Shown piece by piece: positions 24,297 to 32,629 of a stretch of DNA of 64,000 bases; position 1 is the stretch's first letter; every line of letters begins with the position of its first letter. This stretch comes from CAG-791 sp963596015. GTDB lineage: Bacteria; Bacillota; Clostridia; Lachnospirales; Lachnospiraceae. The notes beneath the pieces are model-generated. The model made no database searches and was not told the origin of the DNA. It saw only the letters and a program-made list of their open reading frames with translations. The position numbers and the translations under genes were made by a program. Where the stretch lies: positions 1 to 64,000 of the forward strand of contig CAVBJS010000006.1 in the NCBI GenBank assembly GCA_963596015.1. Direction: 5' to 3'.

Positions 24297-25325
24297 ATGT
24301 CATTTACATTTACACAGCAGTTGCCCACCCCGAAGGAGATCATCGAGGAATTGCCCATACCCAGAGAGCTGGCTGCCCTCAAGGCACAGAGAGACCGGGA
24401 GATCGCAGATGTATTCACAGGAAAGAGTGATAAGTTCCTGCTGATCATCGGACCCTGCTCTGCGGACAATGAGGAAGCTGTCTGCGATTATGTGAGCAGA
24501 TTGGGAAAGGTAAACGAAAAGGTAAAGGATCGTCTGATCCTGATCCCTCGGGTTTATACCAACAAGCCCCGCACCACCGGTGAGGGATATAAGGGCATTA
24601 CGGCACAGCCGGATCCGGAAGGCAAGCCGGATTTCAAGGCGGGACTGATGGCCATGCGTCATATGCAGATCCACGCCATCGAGGTCTCCGGCCTGACAGC
24701 AGCAGATGAGATGCTCTATCCGGATAACTGGGGGTATGTAGAGGATATCCTGTCCTATGTGGCTATCGGTGCCCGTTCCGTAGAGGATCAGCAGCATCGT
24801 CTGACGGTCAGCGGCTTCGATGTACCCAGCGGCATGAAGAACCCCACCTCCGGTGATATGACGGTCATGCTGAACTCCGTCTATGCTGCCCAGCATCCCC
24901 ACTCCTTTGTATACAGAGGTTATGAAGTGCATACCAGCGGCAACCCGCTGGCCCATACCGTACTGCGAGGCGCTGTAGATGCCAGCGGACGCAACATCCC
25001 CAACTATCACTATGAGGATCTGATGCGTCTGTGCGAGCTGTATCAGAAGAGAGAACTGGTAAACCCGGCCTGCATCGTGGATACCAACCACTCCAACTCC
25101 AACAAGAAATTTATCGAGCAGGTGCGTATCGCCAAGGAAGTCATGCACAATCGTCTCAAGAGCCCGGAGATCGCCGGTCTGGTAAAGGGTCTGATGATCG
25201 AGAGTTACATCGAGGACGGCGCCCAGAAGATCGGAGAAGGCATTTACGGCAAGTCCATCACCGATCCCTGCCTCGGATGGGAAGCAACAGAAAAATTGAT
25301 CTACGATATTGCAGAACATTGCTGA
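24297..25325 (+). CDS. aroF: 3-deoxy-7-phosphoheptulonate (DAHP) synthase, class I
   Basis: A 342-residue aldolase-like enzyme joining phosphoenolpyruvate and erythrose 4-phosphate, the first step of the shikimate pathway. Diagnostic parts: LLIIGPCSADNEEAV near residue 50, IPRVYTNKPRTTGEGYKG near 83, GARSVEDQQHR, VDTNHSNSNKKF, and GLMIESYIEDGAQ. Length and motifs match the AroF/AroG/AroH group. Ribosome binding site AAAGGAG, 8 nt before the ATG. No other aromatic pathway gene is nearby. Feedback specificity (Phe, Tyr or Trp) cannot be told from sequence by eye. Confidence 0.95.
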   Translation: MSFTFTQQLPTPKEIIEELPIPRELAALKAQRDREIADVFTGKSDKFLLIIGPCSADNEEAVCDYVSRLGKVNEKVKDRLILIPRVYTNKPRTTGEGYKGITAQPDPEGKPDFKAGLMAMRHMQIHAIEVSGLTAADEMLYPDNWGYVEDILSYVAIGARSVEDQQHRLTVSGFDVPSGMKNPTSGDMTVMLNSVYAAQHPHSFVYRGYEVHTSGNPLAHTVLRGAVDASGRNIPNYHYEDLMRLCELYQKRELVNPACIVDTNHSNSNKKFIEQVRIAKEVMHNRLKSPEIAGLVKGLMIESYIEDGAQKIGEGIYGKSITDPCLGWEATEKLIYDIAEHC

Positions 25326-25353
25326 TAAAAGCTATGTAAGCAGGCAGGGGAAG

Positions 25354-25362
25354 TGTTATAAT
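25354..25362 (+). promoter_or_regulatory. Extended -10 promoter for glgA
   Basis: TGTTATAAT at 25354-25362, about 95 nt before glgA. The -35 region is poor. A GCCTGTC/GGCAGGC stem lies in the leader. Confidence 0.5.
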
Positions 25363-25457
25363 AGAAAAGGATCAATGAAACAGGCCTGTCAGCATAGGCG
25401 CCGTCCTGGGGGATAGCGGTGGCGGCAGGCAGACAACGTAATGGGGGAAGTCTGTTT

Positions 25458-26906
25458 ATGAAGAACATTTTGTTTGTAGCATCAGAAGGTGTGCCCTTTA
25501 TCAAGACCGGCGGACTGGCCGACGTAGTAGGCTCTCTGCCGAAGTCCATTGATAAGGAGTACTATGACGTGCGCGTCATTCTGCCTAAGTATTCCTGTAT
25601 GAAGCAGGAGATGGTGGACAAGCTTCAATATGTCACAAACTTTTACATGGATTTTCATTGGAAAAATGAATATGTAGGTATTTTCTATGCGGAAGTAGAC
25701 GGCATCAAGTACTACTTCATCGACAACGAGGGATTCTTTACCGGCTTTAAGCCCTACGGGGACAATGTGCTTTTTGAGATCGAGAAGTATGCCTTTTTCT
25801 CCAAGGCAGCGCTGTCTATCCTGCCGGTGATCGATTTCAGACCTGACATCATTCACTGCCATGACTGGCAGACAGGCTTAGTGCCGGTATACTTAAAGGA
25901 GAGATTCCAGGGCGGCGATTTCTACAGAGGCATCAAGACCATCATGACCATTCACAATCTGAAATTCCAGGGACGCTGGAATGTAGAAGATGTGGAGGAT
26001 ATCACCGGTCTTTCCAAGTCCTTCTTTACACCGGACAAGCTGGAATCCTACAAGGATGCCAATCTGTTAAAGGGCGGCATCGTTTATGCCGATGCGGTTA
26101 CCACCGTAAGCCCTACCTATGCAGAGGAGATCAAGACCGCTTTCTACGGCGAGGGACTGGATGGCCTTTTAAATGCCAGATCCAATGACTTAAGAGGTAT
26201 CCTTAATGGTATCGATTACGAAGACTTTAATCCCACCACGGACAAGCGCATCAAACATTGCTATGATGCCTCTAATTTCCGCAAGGAGAAGATCAAGAAT
26301 AAGAGAGCACTCCAGGAAGAGCTGGGTCTTGCCAAGGACGATAAGTGCATGCTGATCGGCATCGTCTCCCGCCTGACGGACCAGAAGGGTTTTGATCTGA
26401 TTTCCTGTGTCTTTGAGGAAATGTGCCAGGATGCGGTACAGTTCGTGATCCTGGGCACCGGCGAAGAGCGCTATGAGAATATGTTCCGTCACTTCGACTG
26501 GAAGTATCATGATAAGGTATCCGCCAACATTTACTATTCCGAGGATCTCTCTCATAAGATCTATGCGGCTTCCGATGCCTTCCTGATGCCTTCCTTGTTT
26601 GAGCCCTGCGGACTGAGCCAGCTGATGTCCCTGCGCTACGGTACTATTCCGATCGTCCGGGAGACGGGAGGTCTGAAGGATACGGTAGAGCCTTACAATG
26701 AATACGAAGGCACCGGTACCGGATTTTCCTTCACCAATTACAATGCCCATGAGATGCTGGCTACCGTTCGCTATGCGGAGAAGATCTTCTACGACAAGAA
26801 GAGAGAGTGGAACAAGATGGTAGACCGGGCTATGGCAGCCGATTTCTCCTGGACCGTATCTGCGGGACAGTATCAGCTGATGTATGACTGGCTCTGCGGC
26901 AACTAG
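25458..26906 (+). CDS. glgA: Glycogen synthase (ADP-glucose type, GT5)
   Basis: A 482-residue GT5 glycosyltransferase extending alpha-1,4-glucan from ADP-glucose. The N-terminal KTGGLADVVGSLPK (Lys near residue 15) is the ADP-glucose binding signature. The middle has DIIHCHDWQTGLVPVYLK and TIHNLKFQGRW. The C-terminal lobe has IGIVSRLTDQKGFDLI and the catalytic region MPSLFEPCGLSQLMSLRYGT. Length is standard. An in-frame ATG 39 nt upstream lacks a binding site and is rejected. With malQ at 55 kb this points to glycogen storage. Confidence 0.96.
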   Translation: MKNILFVASEGVPFIKTGGLADVVGSLPKSIDKEYYDVRVILPKYSCMKQEMVDKLQYVTNFYMDFHWKNEYVGIFYAEVDGIKYYFIDNEGFFTGFKPYGDNVLFEIEKYAFFSKAALSILPVIDFRPDIIHCHDWQTGLVPVYLKERFQGGDFYRGIKTIMTIHNLKFQGRWNVEDVEDITGLSKSFFTPDKLESYKDANLLKGGIVYADAVTTVSPTYAEEIKTAFYGEGLDGLLNARSNDLRGILNGIDYEDFNPTTDKRIKHCYDASNFRKEKIKNKRALQEELGLAKDDKCMLIGIVSRLTDQKGFDLISCVFEEMCQDAVQFVILGTGEERYENMFRHFDWKYHDKVSANIYYSEDLSHKIYAASDAFLMPSLFEPCGLSQLMSLRYGTIPIVRETGGLKDTVEPYNEYEGTGTGFSFTNYNAHEMLATVRYAEKIFYDKKREWNKMVDRAMAADFSWTVSAGQYQLMYDWLCGN

Positions 26907-26959
26907 AAACAGATAGTACGAAGCACAACGTGTAAACATACAAATGAAACAGTAAAGAA

Positions 26960-27009
26960 CTGTGTACCATGGTGCCCTCATGGGGACTGTGGTACACAGT
27001 AGCTTTTTA
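26960..27009 (+). terminator. Terminator of glgA
   Basis: CTGTGTACCA (26960-26969) pairs with TGGTACACAG (26990-26999), then TAGCTTTTT. Confidence 0.8.
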
Positions 27010-27026
27010 CGAACGGACGAAGGACA

Positions 27027-29177
27027 ATGGGAAAAAAGAAAGCGAAAGACGGGTTGTTTGTGCAGGCAGGCATCCTGGCTGTGGCCAGCATCATCGTCAA
27101 GCTGATCAGTCTGGTCTATCGGGGCCCGCTGACAGCCATCATCGGAGATGAGGGCAATGGCTATTACAACACCGCCTATAACTTCTACACCATTATATTG
27201 ATCATATCCTCCTACAGTGTGCCGTCGGCTATCTCCAAGATCATGGCCGGCAAGCTGGCACTGGGACAGTATCGCAACGCGCAGAGAATCTTCCAATGCG
27301 CGCTTTTGTATGTATGCATAGTGGGAACCATAGGCGGCGGTCTTTTGTTTTTCGGTGCCGATGTCTTAGTTTCCAGTAATGCAGCGCCGGTGCTCCGTAT
27401 TTTTGCGCCCACCATTTTTATCTTTGGTCTGTTAGGCGTGTTGCGGGGATATTTCCAGGCCTACGGTTCCATGCTGCAGACCTCGGTCTCTCAGGTGTTG
27501 GAGCAGCTGCTTAACGCCGTCGTCAGTATCGGGGCAGCCCATCTTCTGATGCAGATGGCAGCCGGTGCCGGCAAGACCCAGACCCAGCAGGCTATCGACG
27601 GTGCCATCGGCTCCGCCCTGGGTACGGGAAGCGGTGTGCTGGCGGCTTTACTGTTTATGGTCTGGATGTATCAGATCAATCGCCCCGGCATCCGCAAACA
27701 GATCCGCAGAGACCGACATCGCCAGTTAGAGCCCTATGGAGAGATCATGAAGGAGACCATCCGTGTGGTGACGCCCTTCATTCTCAGCAGTTTCATTCTG
27801 AATCTGACCACCTCCTTAAATCAGACGATCTATATTAAGACTCTGGTGGACGGCCAGGGACTGGATCAGGTGACTGTGGCCACCCAGTACGGCATTTTTT
27901 CCGGAAAAGCGGTGGTGCTGACCAATATTCCCATTTCCATGGCCACGGCGCTGGCTTCCGCGATCATTCCTGCCATTTCCGCCTCCTATGCCAAGGGGAA
28001 TTATGAGGATACCAGGAGAAGGTATGTGAATATCTCCTGGATCACCATGATCATCGCAGTGCCCTGTGCAGTGGGCATGGCGGTGCTGTCTAAGCCCATT
28101 ACCATGCTGCTCTTTCCCCAGAAGACCTCTATTGACCAGGCTTCTATTTTGCTGTCGCTGTTGGCAGTGACGGTTGTTTTTTATTCGGTGTCCACCATTA
28201 CCAATGCGGTATTGCAGTCTATCGGCCGTATGAATATGCCGCTGGTATCTGCCGGCATTGCACTGGCGGTGCAGACGCTGGTGCTGCTGCTTTTGTTGAA
28301 TTTCACGGATCTGGGGATCTATGCGCTGGCGTTGGTAAGCGTACTCTATTCTCTGATGATCTTTGTCTGCAATGAGCTGTTTATCCGCAAGTATCTGCGC
28401 CCCCGGATGGATATCATGAAGATCTATATCATGCCCATTCTGGCGGCAGTCTTTATGGGGGCCCTTTCCTTTGGTACCTATGAACTGCTGCATCTGCTGT
28501 TGGGCCTGGTTGGACTGGGATCGGATTACTTTAAGAATCTCATTACCATGGTGCCCACCCTGGCAGTGGCGGTGCTCAGCTATGCATTCTTCCTGGTGCG
28601 CTCAGGTGCCATGACCAGAAGTGATCTCCAGAGTGTGCCTAAGGGGACGGTGGTAATACAGGTGTTGACTAAGCTGCACTGGCTGCCGGAGGAGAGGGGC
28701 TTTGCTCGGCAACGCAGCCGGGAGGAGGGAGTTGATCTTTCGGTAGAGCAGCAGATCGGCGCCAGAAAGATCCTAAACCGAAATGCGGATATAAATGATC
28801 CCTATAAAGAAGCAGAGTACAGAACGGGCGCTTATGAGGAAACTGCGTATCGGCAGAGGGGTTCCTATCAGGAAAATACTTCCTATTACGGGGATTCATC
28901 CTATCAGGAGAGTGCTCCCTATTATGAGAATTCATCTTATCGGGAAAACGCTCGCTATCACAGGGATTCATCCTATCAGGAGAACGCTCCGTACTATGGG
29001 AATCCTTCCTATCGGGTGAACACTTCCCACTATGGGAATACATCCAAACAGGAGAGTACGTCTGACTACGAAAATCCCCCCTACAAGGAAGAAACCTACA
29101 GAGGAGGGGCACGCAGACAGCCCGCGTATCAGCAGACTTCGCAGGAGGATTATTACTTCGACGAAGACGATGAATAG
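27027..29177 (+). CDS. MOP-superfamily flippase (SpoVB/MurJ-like) with Tyr-rich repeat tail
   Basis: A 716-residue membrane protein. Residues 1-540 have about 14 hydrophobic segments and the SpoVB/PST pattern: an N-terminal LAVASIIVKLISLVYRGPLTAIIGDEGNGYYNTAYNFY-type opening, LGVLRGYFQAYGSM, and QTIYIKTL in the middle. The family flips lipid-linked wall or spore precursors. The last 150 residues are hydrophilic, with a tandem Tyr/Ser/Asn/Glu repeat of about 12 residues (28860-29095), ending in an acidic DEDDE tail. Such a tail is unusual for the family. Whether the substrate is lipid II or another polymer unit is not readable. Confidence 0.85.
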   Translation: MGKKKAKDGLFVQAGILAVASIIVKLISLVYRGPLTAIIGDEGNGYYNTAYNFYTIILIISSYSVPSAISKIMAGKLALGQYRNAQRIFQCALLYVCIVGTIGGGLLFFGADVLVSSNAAPVLRIFAPTIFIFGLLGVLRGYFQAYGSMLQTSVSQVLEQLLNAVVSIGAAHLLMQMAAGAGKTQTQQAIDGAIGSALGTGSGVLAALLFMVWMYQINRPGIRKQIRRDRHRQLEPYGEIMKETIRVVTPFILSSFILNLTTSLNQTIYIKTLVDGQGLDQVTVATQYGIFSGKAVVLTNIPISMATALASAIIPAISASYAKGNYEDTRRRYVNISWITMIIAVPCAVGMAVLSKPITMLLFPQKTSIDQASILLSLLAVTVVFYSVSTITNAVLQSIGRMNMPLVSAGIALAVQTLVLLLLLNFTDLGIYALALVSVLYSLMIFVCNELFIRKYLRPRMDIMKIYIMPILAAVFMGALSFGTYELLHLLLGLVGLGSDYFKNLITMVPTLAVAVLSYAFFLVRSGAMTRSDLQSVPKGTVVIQVLTKLHWLPEERGFARQRSREEGVDLSVEQQIGARKILNRNADINDPYKEAEYRTGAYEETAYRQRGSYQENTSYYGDSSYQESAPYYENSSYRENARYHRDSSYQENAPYYGNPSYRVNTSHYGNTSKQESTSDYENPPYKEETYRGGARRQPAYQQTSQEDYYFDEDDE
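28860..29095 (+). repeat. 36-bp tandem repeat inside the flippase gene
   Basis: About six and a half units of 36 bp, each encoding a 12-residue motif like SSYQENAPYYGN or SSYRENARYHRD. Units are degenerate at the third and variable positions but stay in frame. Confidence 0.85.
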
Positions 29178-29216
29178 AGAGCCCCCGCAGGCGACTTGGA
29201 AAGGAGCATATAGCAT

Positions 29217-30440
29217 ATGAAAAATATACTTGTTGGACAATCCGGCGGCCCTACCGCGGTGATCAATGCCAGCCTGTGCGGCGTGATCAGGGAGGCTCGC
29301 AGACAGGAACAGATCGGCTGCGTCTATGGCATGATCAATGGTGTGGAAGGCTTCCTGGAAGGCCGATATGTAAATTTAAGCGATACACTGGATGAAGAAG
29401 CACTGAATCTGCTGGAGGGAACACCGGCAGCCTACCTTGGTTCCTGCCGCTATAAATTGCCGGAAGAGATGGAGATGCCGGTATACAGACGTCTCTTTGA
29501 AAGACTGCATAAACTGAACATCGGCTATTTCCTCTATATCGGCGGCAATGATTCCATGGATACAGTGGATAAGCTCTCCCGTTATGCCAGAAAAACAGAT
29601 TCCTCCATCCGCTTCATCGGTGTGCCAAAGACCATCGACAATGATCTGGTGGAGACAGACCATACGCCCGGCTATGGCAGTGCGGCCAAGTATGTGGCCG
29701 CTACGGTGCGGGATATCGTGCTGGATGCCTCTGTCTATGAACAGCAGTCTGTCACCATTGTGGAGCTTATGGGACGCAATGCAGGATGGCTGACGGCCGC
29801 TTCTGCGCTGGCCAGAAAGGAGATCGGCGACAACCCGGTGCTGATCTATCTGCCGGAGGTGGCCTTCGATATGGAAAAATTCATACAGGACGTGCGGGAG
29901 GCTCTGAAAAAGAGAGCCAATATCGTGGTCTGCGTATCCGAGGGCATTGCCGATGCAGAGGGGAGCTTTATCTGTGAGTACGGCCAAAGAGCCGGCACGG
30001 ATAATTTCGGTCACAAGATGTTAGCCGGCTGCGGCAAGGTGCTGGAAAATGCCGTCCGCAGCAAGATCGGTGTCAAGGCCAGATCCGTGGAATTAAATGT
30101 ATGCCAGCGATGCGCGGCACTGCTGCAGTCTGCGGCGGATGTGGAAGAAGCGGAAAATGCCGGAGCGGTAGGCGTACAGGCGGCATTGGCAGGAGAGACC
30201 GGCCGCATGGTGGCCTTTAAGAGAACTGGCACAGATACCTATGGATTGGAATATCCCCTGGTGGATGTAGGATACGTGTGCAACCAGGAAAAGAAATTCC
30301 CCCTTAGCTGGCTGAATGAAGAGAAAAATGATGTGACCCGGGCGTATATCCGCTATGCGCTTCCCCTGATCCAGGGGGAGCGGGAGCATTGCATGCAGGA
30401 TGGCCTGCCCCGGTATCTTTTTAGGAAATTGCCGCAGTAA
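29217..30440 (+). CDS. 6-phosphofructokinase, probably pyrophosphate-dependent
   Basis: A 407-residue PfkA-family enzyme phosphorylating fructose 6-phosphate. Phosphodonor loop GQSGGPTAVINAS (7-19). The diagnostic motif reads GGNDS (109-113), and the next is PKTIDND (137-143). ATP enzymes have GGDGS and PGTIDND; the Asp at the second diagnostic position together with Lys in PKTIDND points to pyrophosphate. MGRNAGWLTA and PGYGSAAKY are also present. The hairpin D of the following cassette overlaps its last codons and stop, so its C-terminus LPQ is encoded by the left arm. RBS GGAAAGGAG. Confidence 0.88.
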   Translation: MKNILVGQSGGPTAVINASLCGVIREARRQEQIGCVYGMINGVEGFLEGRYVNLSDTLDEEALNLLEGTPAAYLGSCRYKLPEEMEMPVYRRLFERLHKLNIGYFLYIGGNDSMDTVDKLSRYARKTDSSIRFIGVPKTIDNDLVETDHTPGYGSAAKYVAATVRDIVLDASVYEQQSVTIVELMGRNAGWLTAASALARKEIGDNPVLIYLPEVAFDMEKFIQDVREALKKRANIVVCVSEGIADAEGSFICEYGQRAGTDNFGHKMLAGCGKVLENAVRSKIGVKARSVELNVCQRCAALLQSAADVEEAENAGAVGVQAALAGETGRMVAFKRTGTDTYGLEYPLVDVGYVCNQEKKFPLSWLNEEKNDVTRAYIRYALPLIQGEREHCMQDGLPRYLFRKLPQ

Positions 30441-30456
30441 ACCGCGGCAAGAAAGG
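30429..30456 (+). repeat. Cassette hairpin D overlapping the phosphofructokinase stop codon
   Basis: TTGCCGC (30429-30435) pairs with GCGGCAA (30444-30450), followed by GAAAGG and ATG at 30462. The left arm and the loop's TAA are the end of the upstream reading frame. Confidence 0.8.
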
Positions 30457-30461
30457 TAAAC

Positions 30462-32267
30462 ATGGCATTTGATGGAATTACGACGGCCTGCCTTCGAAAG
30501 GAGCTGGAGGATAAGCTTACGGGAGGCCGGATCTATAAGATAGCCCAGACAGAGGCAGATGAACTGACATTGACGATCAAGCCGGAGATCTCCAAGGGAG
30601 GCGGGCAGGTAAAGCTTTTTCTTTCGGCTGACCCCACCCTCCCCCTGTGCTATCTGACCCAGGAGACCAAGAGCGCGCCTTTGACGGCGCCGGCCTTTTG
30701 TATGCTGCTGCGCAAGCACCTGCAGAACGGCCGGATCCTTTCGGTGACTCAGCCCGGTCTGGAGCGTATCCTTCGCTTTGAGGTGGAGCACAGAAATGAG
30801 ATGGGAGATCTGTGCCGGCACATTCTGGTGCTGGAGCTTATGGGAAAGCATTCCAACCTGATCTTTTTAAATGAGGATGGACAGATCATCGACGCTATCA
30901 AGCGAATCTCCTCTATGGTCAGCTCGGTGCGGGAAGTGCTGCCGGGCAGAGACTACTTTATTCCCCAGACCAGAGGAAAAAAGGAACCTTTAGAGGAAAC
31001 AAGGGAAGGCTTTCTTTCCATCCTGACAGGAGAAAAAAGCCAGCAGCCCCCGGCAGGTCTGCTCGCCGGCAGTTACACAGGTATCTCCAATGTAATGGCA
31101 GAGCAGATTTGCTATTTAGCGCAGATCGTTCATGACCGGAGTGCTGCTTCCCTGACCGAGGAGGAGCGGGAAGCGCTGTGGAAGGCTTTTTCCGGTTTGA
31201 TGGAGCAGGTGCGTAAGGGAGAGTTTGCCCCTACGCTTTACTATAAGCCGGGACAGAAGATGCCTATGGAATACGGGGCAGTTCCGCTGACTATGTATGG
31301 GCAGGAGGGAACCGGTTTTTCCTCTATGTCAGCACTTCTGGAAAGCTTTTATGCACAGAAAAATGCCCAGACCCGCATTCGTCAGAAATCCGCCAATCTC
31401 CGGCACGTGGTGCAGACCATCTTAGAGCGGGATGTACATAAGTATGATCTGCAGTGTAAGCAGATGAAGGATACGGAGAAAAAGGAAAAATACCGGATCT
31501 ACGGAGAACTGCTCCATACCTACGGATACGCGGTGCCGGCAGGCGCTTCGTCAGCGGAGCTGGACAATTACTATACCGGCGAAAAGCTGACGGTGCCTTT
31601 AGATCCCACCCTGACCCCGGCCCAGAATGCCAGCCGGTATTTCGACCGGTATACCAAGTTAAAGCGCACGGCCCAGTCCCTTGCGGAGCTGACAAAGGAA
31701 GTAAAGGCAGAGATCGAGCAGTTGGAGAGCATCCGTACAGCGCTGGATCTTTCCGAAAACGAAGGCGACTTGGCCCAGATCCGACGGGAATTAGAGGACA
31801 GCGGCCTGGTGCGCCGCCGCAGTATGCAGGGCGGAAACGGCAAGAATAAGAACCACGGAAAAGCCGGTGCCAAGGGCAGGATGCCCGAGAGTAAACCCCT
31901 TCACTATATCAGCAGCGACGGCTACGATATGTATGTGGGCAAGAATAATATCCAGAATGACGAGATCACATTCCATATGGCCAACGGCGCAGACCTTTGG
32001 TTCCACGCCAATGATATGCCGGGCTCCCACGTGATCGTAAAGACCGGCGGAAAGCGGATGGAAGAAGTACCGGACAGGGTCTTTGAGGAGGCCGCTTCCC
32101 TGGCTGCCTACTACTCCAGCGGACGTCAGCAGGAAAAGGTGGAGATCGATTATCTGGAAAAGCGCAATGTGAAAAAGCCCAGCGGCGCAAAGCCGGGATT
32201 TGTGGTCTATTATACCAACTATTCCATCATGGCCGGAACCGATATCTCCGGGCTGCAGCAGGTGTAA
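30462..32267 (+). CDS. rqcH: RqcH (NFACT/Rqc2 family) ribosome quality control factor
   Basis: A 601-residue NFACT protein, formerly called fibronectin-binding protein A. In Firmicutes RqcH binds stalled 50S subunits and directs C-terminal alanine tailing. NFACT-N spans about 1-220 (MAFDGITTACLRKELEDKL is typical), then a coiled coil (about 340-450), and NFACT-R near 480-590 with KPLHYISSDGYDMYVGKNN and GADLWFHANDMPGSHVIVKT. At the position where RqcH proteins carry an Asp-Arg pair needed for tRNA handling, Glu101-Arg102 is seen, a conservative change. The alignment of that point is by eye. Start is right after a hairpin D. Confidence 0.93.
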   Translation: MAFDGITTACLRKELEDKLTGGRIYKIAQTEADELTLTIKPEISKGGGQVKLFLSADPTLPLCYLTQETKSAPLTAPAFCMLLRKHLQNGRILSVTQPGLERILRFEVEHRNEMGDLCRHILVLELMGKHSNLIFLNEDGQIIDAIKRISSMVSSVREVLPGRDYFIPQTRGKKEPLEETREGFLSILTGEKSQQPPAGLLAGSYTGISNVMAEQICYLAQIVHDRSAASLTEEEREALWKAFSGLMEQVRKGEFAPTLYYKPGQKMPMEYGAVPLTMYGQEGTGFSSMSALLESFYAQKNAQTRIRQKSANLRHVVQTILERDVHKYDLQCKQMKDTEKKEKYRIYGELLHTYGYAVPAGASSAELDNYYTGEKLTVPLDPTLTPAQNASRYFDRYTKLKRTAQSLAELTKEVKAEIEQLESIRTALDLSENEGDLAQIRRELEDSGLVRRRSMQGGNGKNKNHGKAGAKGRMPESKPLHYISSDGYDMYVGKNNIQNDEITFHMANGADLWFHANDMPGSHVIVKTGGKRMEEVPDRVFEEAASLAAYYSSGRQQEKVEIDYLEKRNVKKPSGAKPGFVVYYTNYSIMAGTDISGLQQV

Positions 32268-32317
32268 TATCGTAAGCGGTTATAGAAACAGAGCTATCGG
32301 ACTGCGCGGAAGAAGAA

Positions 32318-32454
32318 GTTTGAAAGAAATGCCTGATGGCATTTCTTTCAAACGGCATTGATGCCGTAAACGTCATCAATGCAAGATCACATCGGAGAAT
32401 TCGCCTTCGCGAAATTCTCCTCGTGTAGCCGCAGTAAACTGCGGCAAGAAAGGG
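32318..32454 (+). repeat. Full hairpin cassette A-B-C-D leading only to a micro-ORF and terminator
   Basis: A 32318-32353 (perfect 15-bp stem GTTTGAAAGAAATGC, TGAT loop). B 32355-32382 (GCATTGATG/CATCAATGC, CCGTAAACGT loop). C 32394-32420 (TTCG core). D 32428-32445. Then AAGAAAGGG and an ATG at 32460 that opens a 21-codon frame ending at 32525, wholly inside the following terminator. Confidence 0.88.
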
Positions 32455-32462
32455 AAAAAATG

Positions 32463-32535
32463 AAAGAGCGTCAGACAAAAGGAAAGGGACAAGCCGCAGA
32501 AAAGGAACCCTGCCCTTTTGCTTGACGCTTTTTAC
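32463..32535 (+). terminator. Terminator after the rqcH cassette
   Basis: GAGCGTCA pairs with TGACGCTTTTT, with inner AAAAGG/CCTTTT and GGG/CCC pairing. It ends the rqcH transcript including the cassette. Its right arm contains the -35 box of the next promoter. Confidence 0.75.
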
Positions 32536-32550
32536 ACTGTAAACTATAAT
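32522..32550 (+). promoter_or_regulatory. Promoter of the yicC operon
   Basis: TTGACG (32522-32527), 17-bp spacer, TATAAT (32545-32550). The -35 box lies in the terminator's right arm, again a promoter-terminator overlap. Confidence 0.82.
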
Positions 32551-32597
32551 TAATCCGTATGCACAAAAATAGGCAGATACTGTCTGCTTAAGATAAA

Positions 32598-32626
32598 GCC
32601 GCATCAGGATGCGGTATAAAGAGGTA
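32598..32626 (+). repeat. Cassette hairpin D before yicC
   Basis: GCCGCA (32598-32603) pairs with TGCGGT (32610-32615), followed by AAAGAGGTAAAC and ATG at 32630. Confidence 0.65.
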
Positions 32627-32629
32627 AAC

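Noticed and set aside
24300..25319. 339-codon minus-strand frame opposite DAHP synthase
   Set aside because: Exactly mirrors the plus-strand gene; composition is unlike a protein family and no start signal is present.
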